From: Clostridiales bacterium
GTDB lineage: Bacteria; Bacillota; Clostridia; Lachnospirales; Lachnospiraceae
Direction of reading: 5' to 3'
DNA: 7,931 bases
Assembly (NCBI GenBank): GCA_019420405.1
Contig: JAHZHF010000064.1
Coordinates: 1-7,931 of the forward strand
Below, piece after piece: positions 1-6,311 of this stretch. A program made the translations under genes and the position numbers. The notes beneath the pieces were generated by a model. The model was given only the letters and a program-made list of their open reading frames with translations, was not told the DNA's origin and did no database searches. Positions within the stretch are counted from its first letter, which is position 1, and each line of letters begins with the position of its first letter.

Positions 1-77
1 CATCCCCGCAGAATATGTTTGAGAATCTTCCCTGTTTTCGGACGTTTTTCATACGGGAGTTAATGAACTAAATAGCT
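1..77. repeat. Right arm of a palindromic repeat element cut by the window edge (element C)
   Basis: Positions 6-77 are the reverse complement of 1490-1561 with about 4 mismatches in 72 bases. The flanking bases 1-5 (CATCC) match the loop of the complete element at 1490-1646, so this is most likely the right half of a similar palindrome whose left half lies just outside the window. It ends in ACTAAATAGCT, the same end as the larger element at 1719-2072. No coding potential is seen. It lies directly upstream of a terminator hairpin. Confidence 0.75.
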
Positions 78-89
78 AAACTGCTATGG

Positions 90-127
90 AAAGGAAGTCT
101 TTTTACAGAAAAGGACTTCCTTTTATT
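90..127 (+). terminator. Rho-independent terminator of an upstream gene
   Basis: A 15-position stem (90-104 with 109-123, one T-G pair) closes on the four-base loop ACAG and is followed by TTTTATT. The stem core is AAAGGAAGTC with GACTTCCTTT. The gene it serves lies to the left of the window. On the minus strand the T-tract is poor, so it is read as a + strand terminator. It also isolates the degV unit from upstream transcription. Confidence 0.75.
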
Positions 128-214
128 GTAAATATATGATATATTTTAATGTGGTATTAAAAACTACATGTAATAGAAGCATTAAATATATTTAACGGTT
201 CGGGAGGAAATATT

Positions 215-1075
215 ATGGATTATAAGATTATCGTAGACAGCTGCGGCGAGCTGACTCACAGAATGAAGGAAAGCGGTGTTTTTACAACAGCGTCTCTGAG
301 TATGCTTGTGGATGGGGATCATATTATTGATGATGAGACCTTTGACCAGGCGGACTTTATCCGGCGCGTGGCCGCAAGTCCGGAATGTCCGAAATCCTCC
401 TGTCCGTCACCGGAGAAATATATGGAATTATATGAGGGCAGCGAAAAGAGAGTCTATGTCGTAACCCTGTCGGCCGAACTGAGCGGCTCTTACAACAGTG
501 CGGAGCTGGGGAGGAAGCTTTGGATGGAAGAGCACGAAAAGGCTGGAGATACAGACGAAGGAAAACAGATCTATGTGTTTAATTCGCGTTCGGCATCTGT
601 GGGAGAAACGCTGATTGCCGCAAGGATACGGGAGTGTGAGGAGGAGGGCCTTACCTTTGAGCAGACCGTTCACTGTGTGGAAGAATATATCGAGGGACAG
701 CATACGTATTTTGTATTGGAGAATCTGGATACACTGCGGAAAAACGGAAGGCTCACCGGGATCAAATCCATTGTGGCAAGTGCTTTAAATATCAAACCGG
801 TGATGGGATCTACACCGGAGGGAACTATCTGTCAGCTCGGACAGGCGAGAGGGATCAAAAAAGCTCTGGTGAAGATGGCAGATCAGATTGCGAGAGAAGG
901 AAAAGAGACAAAGAAGAAAATACTTGGCATCGCGCACTGCAACTGTCCGGAACGGGCACGTGAGGTGGAGAGGATGATTCTGGACCGGATTCCGGTGAGG
1001 GACAGCTTTATTGTAGATACGGCCGGAATCAGCACAATGTATGCCAACGACGGAGGAATAATTGTTGTGCTCTGA
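215..1075 (+). CDS. DegV family protein (fatty-acid-binding FakB-like)
   Basis: A 286-residue protein of the usual DegV length. DegV proteins bind a fatty acid; those paired with the kinase FakA (then called FakB) present it for phosphorylation in phospholipid synthesis. Family marks are the N-terminal IIVDSCGEL (residues 5-13, for the usual DSxxDL), KSSCPSP (60-66), the LSAELSGSYNSA loop (85-96) that lines the lipid head group pocket, FNSRSASVGE (122-131), LRKNGRLTG (174-182) and IKPVM (193-197). The C-terminal loop reads YANDGGI, not the GPG form of many relatives. The start is backed by GGGAGG at 202-207, 7 bases before the ATG. No fakA is in the window, so the partner is unknown. A cytosolic location is inferred from the lack of any signal or membrane segment. 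The AT-rich leader (128-200) shows no promoter I would trust. Membership of the family is secure; the exact role is not. Confidence 0.93.
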   Translation: MDYKIIVDSCGELTHRMKESGVFTTASLSMLVDGDHIIDDETFDQADFIRRVAASPECPKSSCPSPEKYMELYEGSEKRVYVVTLSAELSGSYNSAELGRKLWMEEHEKAGDTDEGKQIYVFNSRSASVGETLIAARIRECEEEGLTFEQTVHCVEEYIEGQHTYFVLENLDTLRKNGRLTGIKSIVASALNIKPVMGSTPEGTICQLGQARGIKKALVKMADQIAREGKETKKKILGIAHCNCPERAREVERMILDRIPVRDSFIVDTAGISTMYANDGGIIVVL

Positions 1076-1167
1076 GCCGGTTTGTGGTAAACTGTGGATA
1101 GTGTTCAAAAACGGCAGTGCGGCTGCCGGGAGCATGGCACAGTCAAATCGAAAGGAGTGCGTAAAAG

Positions 1168-1413
1168 ATGAGTCAGGAAAAAGTGGACCGCTATAAAAAA
1201 GAGAAGGCGAACCGCAGGCAGATCATGCGCAGGCAGAAAATTATGAGCTTTGTCCGCAAAGGAGTCCTTACGCTTGTGGCGGTAGCGCTTGTGGGATGGC
1301 TGGGCTATTCGGCTTACGGCATACACGAGGCAAATAAGGAGCGTGTGGTCGCGGAAGTGAACTATGATGCGGTCACAGAGTATCTGAACGGCCTTACGAC
1401 AACGAGTGAATAA
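1168..1413 (+). CDS. Small single-pass membrane protein of unknown function
   Basis: An 81-residue protein that I do not recognise. The first 32 residues are highly basic and polar (KKEKANRRQ, MRRQK), followed by one hydrophobic segment at about 33-50 (VLTLVAVALVGWLGYSAY) and a 30-residue tail with acidic character and a Thr-rich end. The basic N-terminus predicts an N-in, C-out topology. A good ribosome binding site, AAAGGAG (1151-1157), lies 10 bases before the ATG. It follows degV by 92 bases with no clear terminator between them, and is followed at once by a strong terminator, so it is probably co-transcribed with degV. Codon use resembles its neighbours. Shape alone would allow a membrane adaptor or division or secretion accessory, but nothing in the sequence decides this. 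The reality of the gene is well supported; its function is not. Confidence 0.8.
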   Translation: MSQEKVDRYKKEKANRRQIMRRQKIMSFVRKGVLTLVAVALVGWLGYSAYGIHEANKERVVAEVNYDAVTEYLNGLTTTSE

Positions 1414-1450
1414 CAGATTAATATAGAATATAAAGTGAAACATAACATGT

Positions 1451-1482
1451 GGAGTACAGTTTTTGACTGTGCTCCATTTTTT
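1451..1482 (+). terminator. Rho-independent terminator after the degV unit
   Basis: GGAGTACAGT (1451-1460) pairs with ACTGTGCTCC (1466-1475), ten positions with one T-G pair, around the loop TTTTG. It is followed by ATTTTTT (1476-1482). This is a textbook intrinsic terminator, 38 bases after the small membrane protein gene. Confidence 0.93.
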
Positions 1483-1489
1483 GTGCGAC

Positions 1490-1646
1490 AGCTATTTAGT
1501 TCAATAACTCCCGTATGAAAAACATCCGAAAACAGGGATGATTCTCAAACGTATTCTGCGGAGCCATCCTCCATCCCCGCAGAAATTTTCTCGAAATAGG
1601 GCTGTTTTCTAGGTTTTACAAGCCGGAAGTTAATGAATATATAGCT
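1490..1646. repeat. 157-base palindromic repeat element (element A)
   Basis: Left arm 1490-1561 and right arm 1577-1646 are imperfect inverted repeats, roughly 70 percent alike by eye, with near identical ends (AGCTAT and ATAGCT) and a perfect inner stem TTCTGCGG/CCGCAGAA (1554-1561 with 1577-1584) around a 15-base loop. The left arm matches the reverse complement of 6-77 better (about 94 percent) than it matches its own right arm, so this is a dispersed family, not a chance hairpin. It starts 7 bases after a terminator. No open frame of note and no clear target-site duplication are seen. A MITE-like element or a structured RNA are both possible. Confidence 0.7.
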
Positions 1647-1659
1647 GCTACAAGAAACA

Positions 1660-1705
1660 GGCGCGGCTGGAAGGCTTTCACAGCCGATAGCCCCCAAGCC
1701 GCGCC
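1660..1705. other. GC-rich hairpin between the two palindromic elements
   Basis: GGCGCGGCT (1660-1668) pairs perfectly with AGCCGCGCC (1697-1705). The interior holds a second small stem, GGCT/AGCC (1673-1676 with 1682-1685). A competing fold, CGGCTG (1664-1669) with CAGCCG (1681-1686), is also possible. No good T-run follows on either strand, so it is not a typical terminator. Its role is unknown. Confidence 0.5.
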
Positions 1706-1718
1706 ATTCTACGTTTTC

Positions 1719-2072
1719 AGCCTATTTATACAGTAATATTTCCGTCAGGGAATGCGCAGGAAGCGGAGCGGACGGGTGGAGTGCACTTTCTAGGGAAGGA
1801 GACCGCCGGGAGATATGACTTTGGAGGAATCTGCCGGAAGATCTTAGAAGGCGAAGAGGTGTTGTTAAGCGGTGCGCAGGGATTGTCTGAGCGAAAGCGA
1901 GTTGCCCTGCGCGCCGCTTTGCTATTAAACAACTCTTCGGATTCTTAGATTCTTCCCAGATTCCGGAACGGAATATCGAACGGCTGCCTCCTTCCCCAGA
2001 ATATGTCTTTCTAAACGTTCCGACCCGCTTCCGGACGTGATCCAACGGAAAATGTTAGTGCACTAAATAGCT
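1719..2072. repeat. 354-base palindromic repeat element (element B)
   Basis: Left arm 1719-1881 and right arm 1905-2072 are imperfect inverted repeats along almost their full length. The apical stem is 15 bp (1867-1881 with 1905-1919, one G-T pair) around the loop 1882-1904. Further out, GTTGTT (1861-1866) matches AACAAC (1928-1933), then the left GAAGA, CTTAGAA and GGAATCTG blocks find complements in the right TCTTC, TTCTTAG and CAGATTCC blocks. The ends are AGCCTATTTA and CACTAAATAGCT, the latter within the perfect palindrome TTAGTGCACTAA (2055-2066). The last 79 bases are a diverged relative of positions 1-77. It ends 28 bases before the -35 box of the mraZ operon. Confidence 0.72.
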
Positions 2073-2100
2073 GAACCTCACAAAAAAATCAAAAAAGGGG

Positions 2101-2129
2101 TTGAAAAAGGGAGTCTGGTGGTTTAGAAT
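2101..2129 (+). promoter_or_regulatory. Sigma-A type promoter of the mraZ (dcw) operon
   Basis: TTGAAA (2101-2106) and TAGAAT (2124-2129) are separated by exactly 17 bases, each one mismatch from consensus, and are preceded by A-runs (2082-2096) that could act as an UP-like element. The start of transcription would fall near 2135-2137, giving a leader of about 75 bases to mraZ. The -10 box overlaps the repeat operator listed next. Confidence 0.75.
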
Positions 2130-2171
2130 GGTGTCAAGTGGTAAGAAGTGGTGGACAGTGGGGTAAAGTGG
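2115..2171 (+). promoter_or_regulatory. MraZ operator: six direct repeats at a 10-base period
   Basis: Seven-base units start at 2115, 2125, 2135, 2145, 2155 and 2165: CTGGTGG, AGAATGG, CAAGTGG, GAAGTGG, ACAGTGG and AAAGTGG. The last four are the strongest. A degenerate seventh unit (GCGATGT) may follow at 2175. MraZ is known to bind direct repeats of TGGG or AAAGTG type spaced every 10 bases in front of its own gene in E. coli and mollicutes. Here the units cover the promoter spacer, the -10 box, the start site and the early leader, a layout suited to autorepression by an MraZ ring. Confidence 0.85.
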
Positions 2172-2211
2172 GGAGCGATGTGGAGGCTCACATTAAGAGA
2201 AAGGATTCCAG

Positions 2212-2649
2212 ATGTTACTTGGAGAGTTTAACCATAGCATTGATGAAAAGGGAAGACTCATCATTCCGGCGAAGCTTCGGGATGACCTTGGTGACAGCTT
2301 TGTTATTTGTAACGGGCTGGAAGGATGCCTCTTTGTTTACTCTCAGGAAGAATGGAACAAATTCGTTGCCGAACTTGAAACCTTACCACGTATGAACAAG
2401 GATGCCAGAATCTTCAAGCGTTACTTCTTCGGAAGCGCTTCGGAGGGCAGCTTCGACAAGCAGGGGAGAGTTCTTGTCCCGCCGTCACTCCGTAAAGCAG
2501 CGCATCTTGAGAAAGACGTAGTCCTGGTGGGAGTTCAGGACCGCGTTGAGATCTGGGACAAGGATCTCTGGGAAGAGCGCAGCCAGGTGAGCGAAGAGGA
2601 TCTGGATGCGATTGCAGAGCGTATGGAAGCGATCGGAATCAGGATCTAA
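2212..2649 (+). CDS. mraZ: Transcriptional regulator MraZ
   Basis: A 145-residue protein, the standard MraZ length. It contains two SpoVT-AbrB-like swapped-hairpin domains, each with the DxxGR signature: DEKGRLIIP (residues 11-19) and DKQGRVLVP (82-90). MraZ forms octameric or similar rings that bind short direct repeats at the dcw promoter and usually represses its own operon. The matching repeats are present just upstream (2115-2171). The start MLLGEFNHSID is the conserved family start, with AAAGGA (2200-2205) 6 bases before it. It is the first gene of the operon and ends 10 bases before rsmH. Nothing is missing or odd in the protein. Confidence 0.97.
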   Translation: MLLGEFNHSIDEKGRLIIPAKLRDDLGDSFVICNGLEGCLFVYSQEEWNKFVAELETLPRMNKDARIFKRYFFGSASEGSFDKQGRVLVPPSLRKAAHLEKDVVLVGVQDRVEIWDKDLWEERSQVSEEDLDAIAERMEAIGIRI

Positions 2650-2659
2650 GGAGGAGACT

Positions 2660-3595
2660 ATGGCATTTAAACACACTTCCGTTCTGCTGCACGAGACAGT
2701 GGACGGGCTTAACGTCAGACCGGACGGCATTTATGTGGACGGCACTCTGGGCGGAGGCGGACATGCCTTTGAAGTGTGCACCCGTCTGGGAGACAAGGGG
2801 AGATTTATAGGCATAGACCAGGATGCCGCGGCCATCGAGGCGGCGGGGAAACGCCTGGAAGGCTTCGGGGAGAAGGTCACGATAATAAGGAGCAATTACC
2901 GTGATATGAAGCCGCAGCTCCAGAATATCGGCGTTGATAAGGTAGATGGAATCGTCATTGACCTGGGCGTATCTTCCTATCAGCTTGACACGGCTGAGAG
3001 AGGATTTTCGTACCGGGCGGACGCACCTCTGGACATGAGGATGGACCAGCGGCAGAAGATGACGGCCAGAGACATTGTCAACAGCTACAGCGAGGCGGAG
3101 CTTTACCGCGTGATCCGTGACTATGGGGAAGACAGATTCGCGAAGAACATCGCGAAGCATATTGTCCTGGAACGCGAGAAGGCACCCATCGAGACAACAG
3201 GACAGTTGAATGAGATTATACGCCGCGCCATACCGATGAAGATCCAGAAGACGTCAGGCCATCCGTCGAAGCGGACGTTCCAGGCGGTCCGGATCGAATT
3301 GAACCATGAGCTCGACGTGCTGAGAGATTCGCTGGACGAGATGATTGACATCTTAAATCCAGGGGGACGGATCTGTATCATCACATTTCATTCGCTGGAG
3401 GACAGGATCGTGAAGAGTGCATTTCGGAAAAACGAGAATCCGTGCACCTGTCCGAGCCATTTTCCCGTATGTGTCTGTGGGAAAGTATCAAAAGGGAAAG
3501 TGGTTACAAGGAAGCCCATCCTTCCTTCTGAGGAGGAGATGGAAGAAAACAGCCGTTCAAAGAGTGCGAAACTGAGGATTTTTGAGCGGGCTTAA
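2660..3595 (+). CDS. rsmH: 16S rRNA (cytosine1402-N4)-methyltransferase RsmH (MraW)
   Basis: A 311-residue enzyme that uses S-adenosylmethionine to methylate N4 of C1402 in 16S rRNA, tuning the ribosomal P site. The start chosen is the ATG at 2660, giving MAFKHTSVLL: it has AAGGAGGAG (2648-2656) in front and matches the family N-terminus. An in-frame ATG at 2606 lies inside mraZ and is rejected. Visible marks are the SAM-binding loop VDGTLGGGGH (residues 26-35), IGIDQD (50-55), DLGVSSYQLD (101-110), GFSYRADAPLDMRMD (115-129), the FHSLEDRIVK stretch (243-252) and the Cys-rich PCTCPSHFPVCVCGK (261-275). Everything expected is present. Its place between mraZ and ftsL is the conserved one. Confidence 0.97.
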   Translation: MAFKHTSVLLHETVDGLNVRPDGIYVDGTLGGGGHAFEVCTRLGDKGRFIGIDQDAAAIEAAGKRLEGFGEKVTIIRSNYRDMKPQLQNIGVDKVDGIVIDLGVSSYQLDTAERGFSYRADAPLDMRMDQRQKMTARDIVNSYSEAELYRVIRDYGEDRFAKNIAKHIVLEREKAPIETTGQLNEIIRRAIPMKIQKTSGHPSKRTFQAVRIELNHELDVLRDSLDEMIDILNPGGRICIITFHSLEDRIVKSAFRKNENPCTCPSHFPVCVCGKVSKGKVVTRKPILPSEEEMEENSRSKSAKLRIFERA

Positions 3596-3620
3596 ACATC
3601 AGGGAGTATCAGAAATATAT

Positions 3621-3652
3621 TTCCGGCCGGGAAGGGGAGAGCCCGGCGGGAA
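3621..3652 (+). other. Hairpin in the rsmH-ftsL gap
   Basis: TTCC plus GCCGGG (3621-3624, 3626-3631) pairs with CCCGGC plus GGAA (3642-3647, 3649-3652), with one G-G mismatch, around a purine-rich 10-base loop. No T-run follows, so it is unlikely to terminate. It could mark an RNA processing or stability site that lets ftsL and the genes after it be expressed apart from mraZ-rsmH. It lies upstream of the ftsL ribosome binding site and does not cover it. Confidence 0.5.
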
Positions 3653-3678
3653 AACAACCAGGGAAAGGAGCATTCGCA

Positions 3679-4227
3679 ATGGCAGCAGGGTACAGAACAT
3701 ACAATAGAAGGACAGCGGGTCTTAACAGGGGAAGAGACTACGGGCAGTTCTATGTGTACGGGAACGCAGTGCGCCAGGCGGAGGCATTTCCTGCAAGAGA
3801 ACCGGAGAGACGCCGTCCGGCAAAAGTTAAGCGGACAAGCCGTCAGGTGGCGAGAAACAGAAATCGCGCCATGAGTATCAGCCCGGCCTACGCAGTATTT
3901 CTTGCGGTGGCAGCGGTATGTGCGGTATTGGTGTGCATTCTTTATCTCAGCCTCCAGTCTGAGGTGGTAAGCCGTTCAGAGAACGTGACTTCACTGCAGG
4001 AAGAGCTTGCAGAACTGACAGAGGCGAACAATACAGCCTACAACGCGGCGGCGGATTCTGTGAATCTTGAGACTGTGCGGGAGCGCGCGATGAATGAAAT
4101 GGGAATGTTGTATGAGTCACAGGGGACAGTGGTTGAGTACGACAGCCCGTCCGGGGAGTACGTGAAGCAGTACAATGACATTCCCGAGAGCGGAGTGCTT
4201 GCGAAATCGAGCGACGTATCGAATTAA
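3679..4227 (+). CDS. ftsL: FtsL-like cell division protein
   Basis: A 182-residue bitopic membrane protein. It has a long, basic cytoplasmic N-region (residues 1-66, many Arg), one membrane segment (about 68-91), a short heptad-like coiled coil (about 93-122, VTSLQEELAELTEANN) and the motif NLETVRERAMNEMGMLYES (129-147). That motif resembles the FtsL/DivIC ending in which a helix meets an ExGM step. FtsL forms a complex with DivIB/FtsQ and DivIC/FtsB and recruits and activates the FtsW-FtsI septal synthase. The position between rsmH and the PBP gene is the classic one for ftsL. AAAGGAG (3664-3670) lies 8 bases before the ATG. It is longer than the 117-121 residues of the B. subtilis and E. 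coli proteins, mainly through the N-region and a Gly/Ser/Asp-rich tail. Sequence is poorly conserved in this family, so the call leans on topology and context. Confidence 0.82.
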   Translation: MAAGYRTYNRRTAGLNRGRDYGQFYVYGNAVRQAEAFPAREPERRRPAKVKRTSRQVARNRNRAMSISPAYAVFLAVAAVCAVLVCILYLSLQSEVVSRSENVTSLQEELAELTEANNTAYNAAADSVNLETVRERAMNEMGMLYESQGTVVEYDSPSGEYVKQYNDIPESGVLAKSSDVSN

Positions 4228-4239
4228 GGAAATTAAAAT

Positions 4240-6294
4240 ATGGCATCAAGAAAGAGAAGAAAGAACAGATTTGAATTTTTGACGAGAAAATTCCCGGTCA
4301 GGATGCAACGGAAGCTGGTAATGCTATTTATGGCAGTGATACTGGCTTTTGTTATTCTTATAGGAAGAATCACGATCATCAACGCGACGAAAGGAAGCCA
4401 GTACACGAAAACTGTGCTGGACCAGCAGAACTATAACAGCCGAACGATTGCGTTCAAACGCGGAGATATCGTTGACCGAAACGGTACGAAGATCGCGACC
4501 AGCGAGCGTGTGTATAACGTGATCCTGGACGTGAAAGTAATGACGGACAAAGATGAATATATTGAGCCGACCAAGGAAGTGCTCAAAGAGTGCTTCGGCA
4601 TTGAAGGCAGTGTGGTGGATGACTTGATTGAGGAAGATCCGGACAGCCAGTATGAGATTCTGGCGCAGGGCATTGATTATGAGACGGCTCAGAAATTTAA
4701 TGACATTGACGAGGATGATGAAAATTATCCCAATGTCATGGGCATATGGCTGGAGGAGGACTACACGAGGACATATCCTTACGGCAGCATGGCCAGTGAT
4801 GTGATCGGTTTCAGCAATGACGGAAATGTGGGCGCGATCGGGATTGAGAGCGCGTATAACGATGTGCTGAACGGGACGGACGGGAGAGAGTACGGATACT
4901 TTGATTCCGATTCCTCAATTGAGCGGACGGTAAAACCTGCGAAGAACGGGAATACGGTTGTATCCACCATCGATGTGACCCTCCAGAATATCGTGGAGCG
5001 GGCCATTCTGGAATTTAATCAGAATCAGGGAGACGGAGAACATCTCGGAAGCAAGAATACGGCTGTGATCATTATGAACCCGAATACGGGCGAGATCCTG
5101 GCGGAGGCTTCCTACCCGAATTTTGACCTGAATAATCCAAGAGATACCTCTCAGGTTTATACGGACGCCATGTGGGAAGCCAAGATACAGGAAGTGTCCG
5201 GGCTGTACGAGGAGCAGGTCTGGAATGAGATGACGGATGATGAGAAAGAAGTGGCAGCCTTGAATGATCTCTGGCGCAACTTCTGTGTCAGCGACGCTTT
5301 CGAACCGGGATCTACCGCAAAGCCATTTACTGTGGCGGCAGGGCTTGAAACAGGTGCTCTGACAGGAAATGAAACTTATTACTGCGGCGGATCGAAAAAT
5401 GTCCTTGGAATCGATGTGGCGTGTCATTACGAAGAAGGGCATGGGACGGAAACAATTCAGGATGCAATTGCGAATTCCTGTAATGTGGCGCTGATGGATA
5501 TCGCGAACGCCATCGGAGCAGAAGATTTTGTGAGATACCAGCATATCTTTGGGTTTGGGGAGTATACGGGGATTGACCTTCCGGGAGAAGCGTATACATC
5601 CGGTCTTCTTTATCAGGCGGAGAATATGACGGAGCTGGATCTGGCGACAAATTCCTTCGGACAGAACTTTAATGTTACAATGACGCAGATGGCGGCAGCG
5701 TTCTGCTCTCTGATTAACGGCGGATATTATTACGAACCCCATGTGGTGAAACAGATTCAGGATGAGAACGGAAATGTGATCGAGACAAGAGATCCTGTTC
5801 TTTTGAGAAAGACGGTATCCACTGAGACATCCGACATGGTGAAGCAGTATATGAAGGCAGTGCTTGACTATGGAACCGGCGAGAGAGCGCAGGTTGAGGG
5901 ATATGATATCGGAGGAAAGACCGGAACTGCAGAGAAGCTGCCCCGAAATAACGGGAATTATATTCTTTCATTTATCGGATATGCGCCCCAGGATAACCCG
6001 GAAATCATGATTTATGTTGTGATTGATGAGCCTTATCAGGGCGGAGAGGACAGCTCCCTTGTACTCGGCTTAAGCCAGAAGATCATGGCGGAGGCATTCC
6101 CGTATCTGGGAATCACTACGATCGCGGAGAGTGGGGAGTCCACTCAGACAGAGGGACAGAGCTTTGGGGATACGGAGTACACGAACTACGATGCTAACTA
6201 CGAAGAGACTTATGACAATCCGGACGGCTCATATATTGACGAGAATTATGACCCGGATTTGGACGACTGGGCAACCGGGAATACAGTGGAGTAA
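4240..6294 (+). CDS. ftsI: Class B penicillin-binding protein, FtsI/PBP2B-type transpeptidase
   Basis: A 684-residue D,D-transpeptidase that cross-links septal peptidoglycan, working with an FtsW glycosyltransferase. A basic N-terminus and one membrane segment (about 26-48) anchor it with the enzyme outside. The dimerisation or pedestal domain starts at RGDIVDRNG (74-82) and includes YPYGSMASDVIGF. The transpeptidase motifs are intact: EPGSTAK with the acylated Ser358 and Lys361, SCN at 413-415, and KTG at 560-562. No PASTA domain is seen. In its place the last 60 or so residues are a low-complexity tail rich in Asp, Glu, Tyr, Asn and Thr. AAGGA (4226-4230) precedes the ATG by 9 bases, and the gene follows ftsL by 12 bases. 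Class B family is certain. Assignment to the vegetative division role rests on its place before a second PBP, as in pbpB-spoVD of Bacillus. Confidence 0.92.
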   Translation: MASRKRRKNRFEFLTRKFPVRMQRKLVMLFMAVILAFVILIGRITIINATKGSQYTKTVLDQQNYNSRTIAFKRGDIVDRNGTKIATSERVYNVILDVKVMTDKDEYIEPTKEVLKECFGIEGSVVDDLIEEDPDSQYEILAQGIDYETAQKFNDIDEDDENYPNVMGIWLEEDYTRTYPYGSMASDVIGFSNDGNVGAIGIESAYNDVLNGTDGREYGYFDSDSSIERTVKPAKNGNTVVSTIDVTLQNIVERAILEFNQNQGDGEHLGSKNTAVIIMNPNTGEILAEASYPNFDLNNPRDTSQVYTDAMWEAKIQEVSGLYEEQVWNEMTDDEKEVAALNDLWRNFCVSDAFEPGSTAKPFTVAAGLETGALTGNETYYCGGSKNVLGIDVACHYEEGHGTETIQDAIANSCNVALMDIANAIGAEDFVRYQHIFGFGEYTGIDLPGEAYTSGLLYQAENMTELDLATNSFGQNFNVTMTQMAAAFCSLINGGYYYEPHVVKQIQDENGNVIETRDPVLLRKTVSTETSDMVKQYMKAVLDYGTGERAQVEGYDIGGKTGTAEKLPRNNGNYILSFIGYAPQDNPEIMIYVVIDEPYQGGEDSSLVLGLSQKIMAEAFPYLGITTIAESGESTQTEGQSFGDTEYTNYDANYEETYDNPDGSYIDENYDPDLDDWATGNTVE

Positions 6295-6311
6295 GTGTTA
6301 TACATAAAAGG

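Noticed and set aside
1093..1101. TGTGGATAG resembling a DnaA box
   Set aside because: One mismatch to consensus and a single isolated site; no cluster or AT-rich unwinding region that would suggest an origin.
1112..1128. Short hairpin CGGCAG/CTGCCG between degV and the small membrane gene
   Set aside because: Only 6 bp with no T-run; too small to claim as a terminator or regulatory element.
1722..2045. Minus-strand open frame of 107 codons (and a nested 68-codon frame) inside element B
   Set aside because: It spans the palindromic repeat almost exactly, has no ribosome binding site I can see and a composition rich in Arg, Ser, Leu and Pro typical of a chance frame. The inverted-repeat structure explains the sequence better.
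2115..2180. 10-base periodic repeats as a CRISPR-like or tandem-repeat array
   Set aside because: Units are far too short and sit over a sigma-A promoter before mraZ; the MraZ operator model explains them fully.
2138..2395. Plus-strand frame of 85 codons starting in the MraZ operator
   Set aside because: It begins among regulatory repeats and overlaps the well supported mraZ in another frame.
2606..2659. Upstream ATG for rsmH inside mraZ
   Set aside because: It would add 18 residues not found in the family, while ATG 2660 has an ideal ribosome binding site and the conserved N-terminus.
4915..5742. Long minus-strand open frame of 275 codons
   Set aside because: It is antisense to the transpeptidase domain of the intact FtsI-type PBP, whose motifs are all present on the + strand. 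Taken as a shadow frame.
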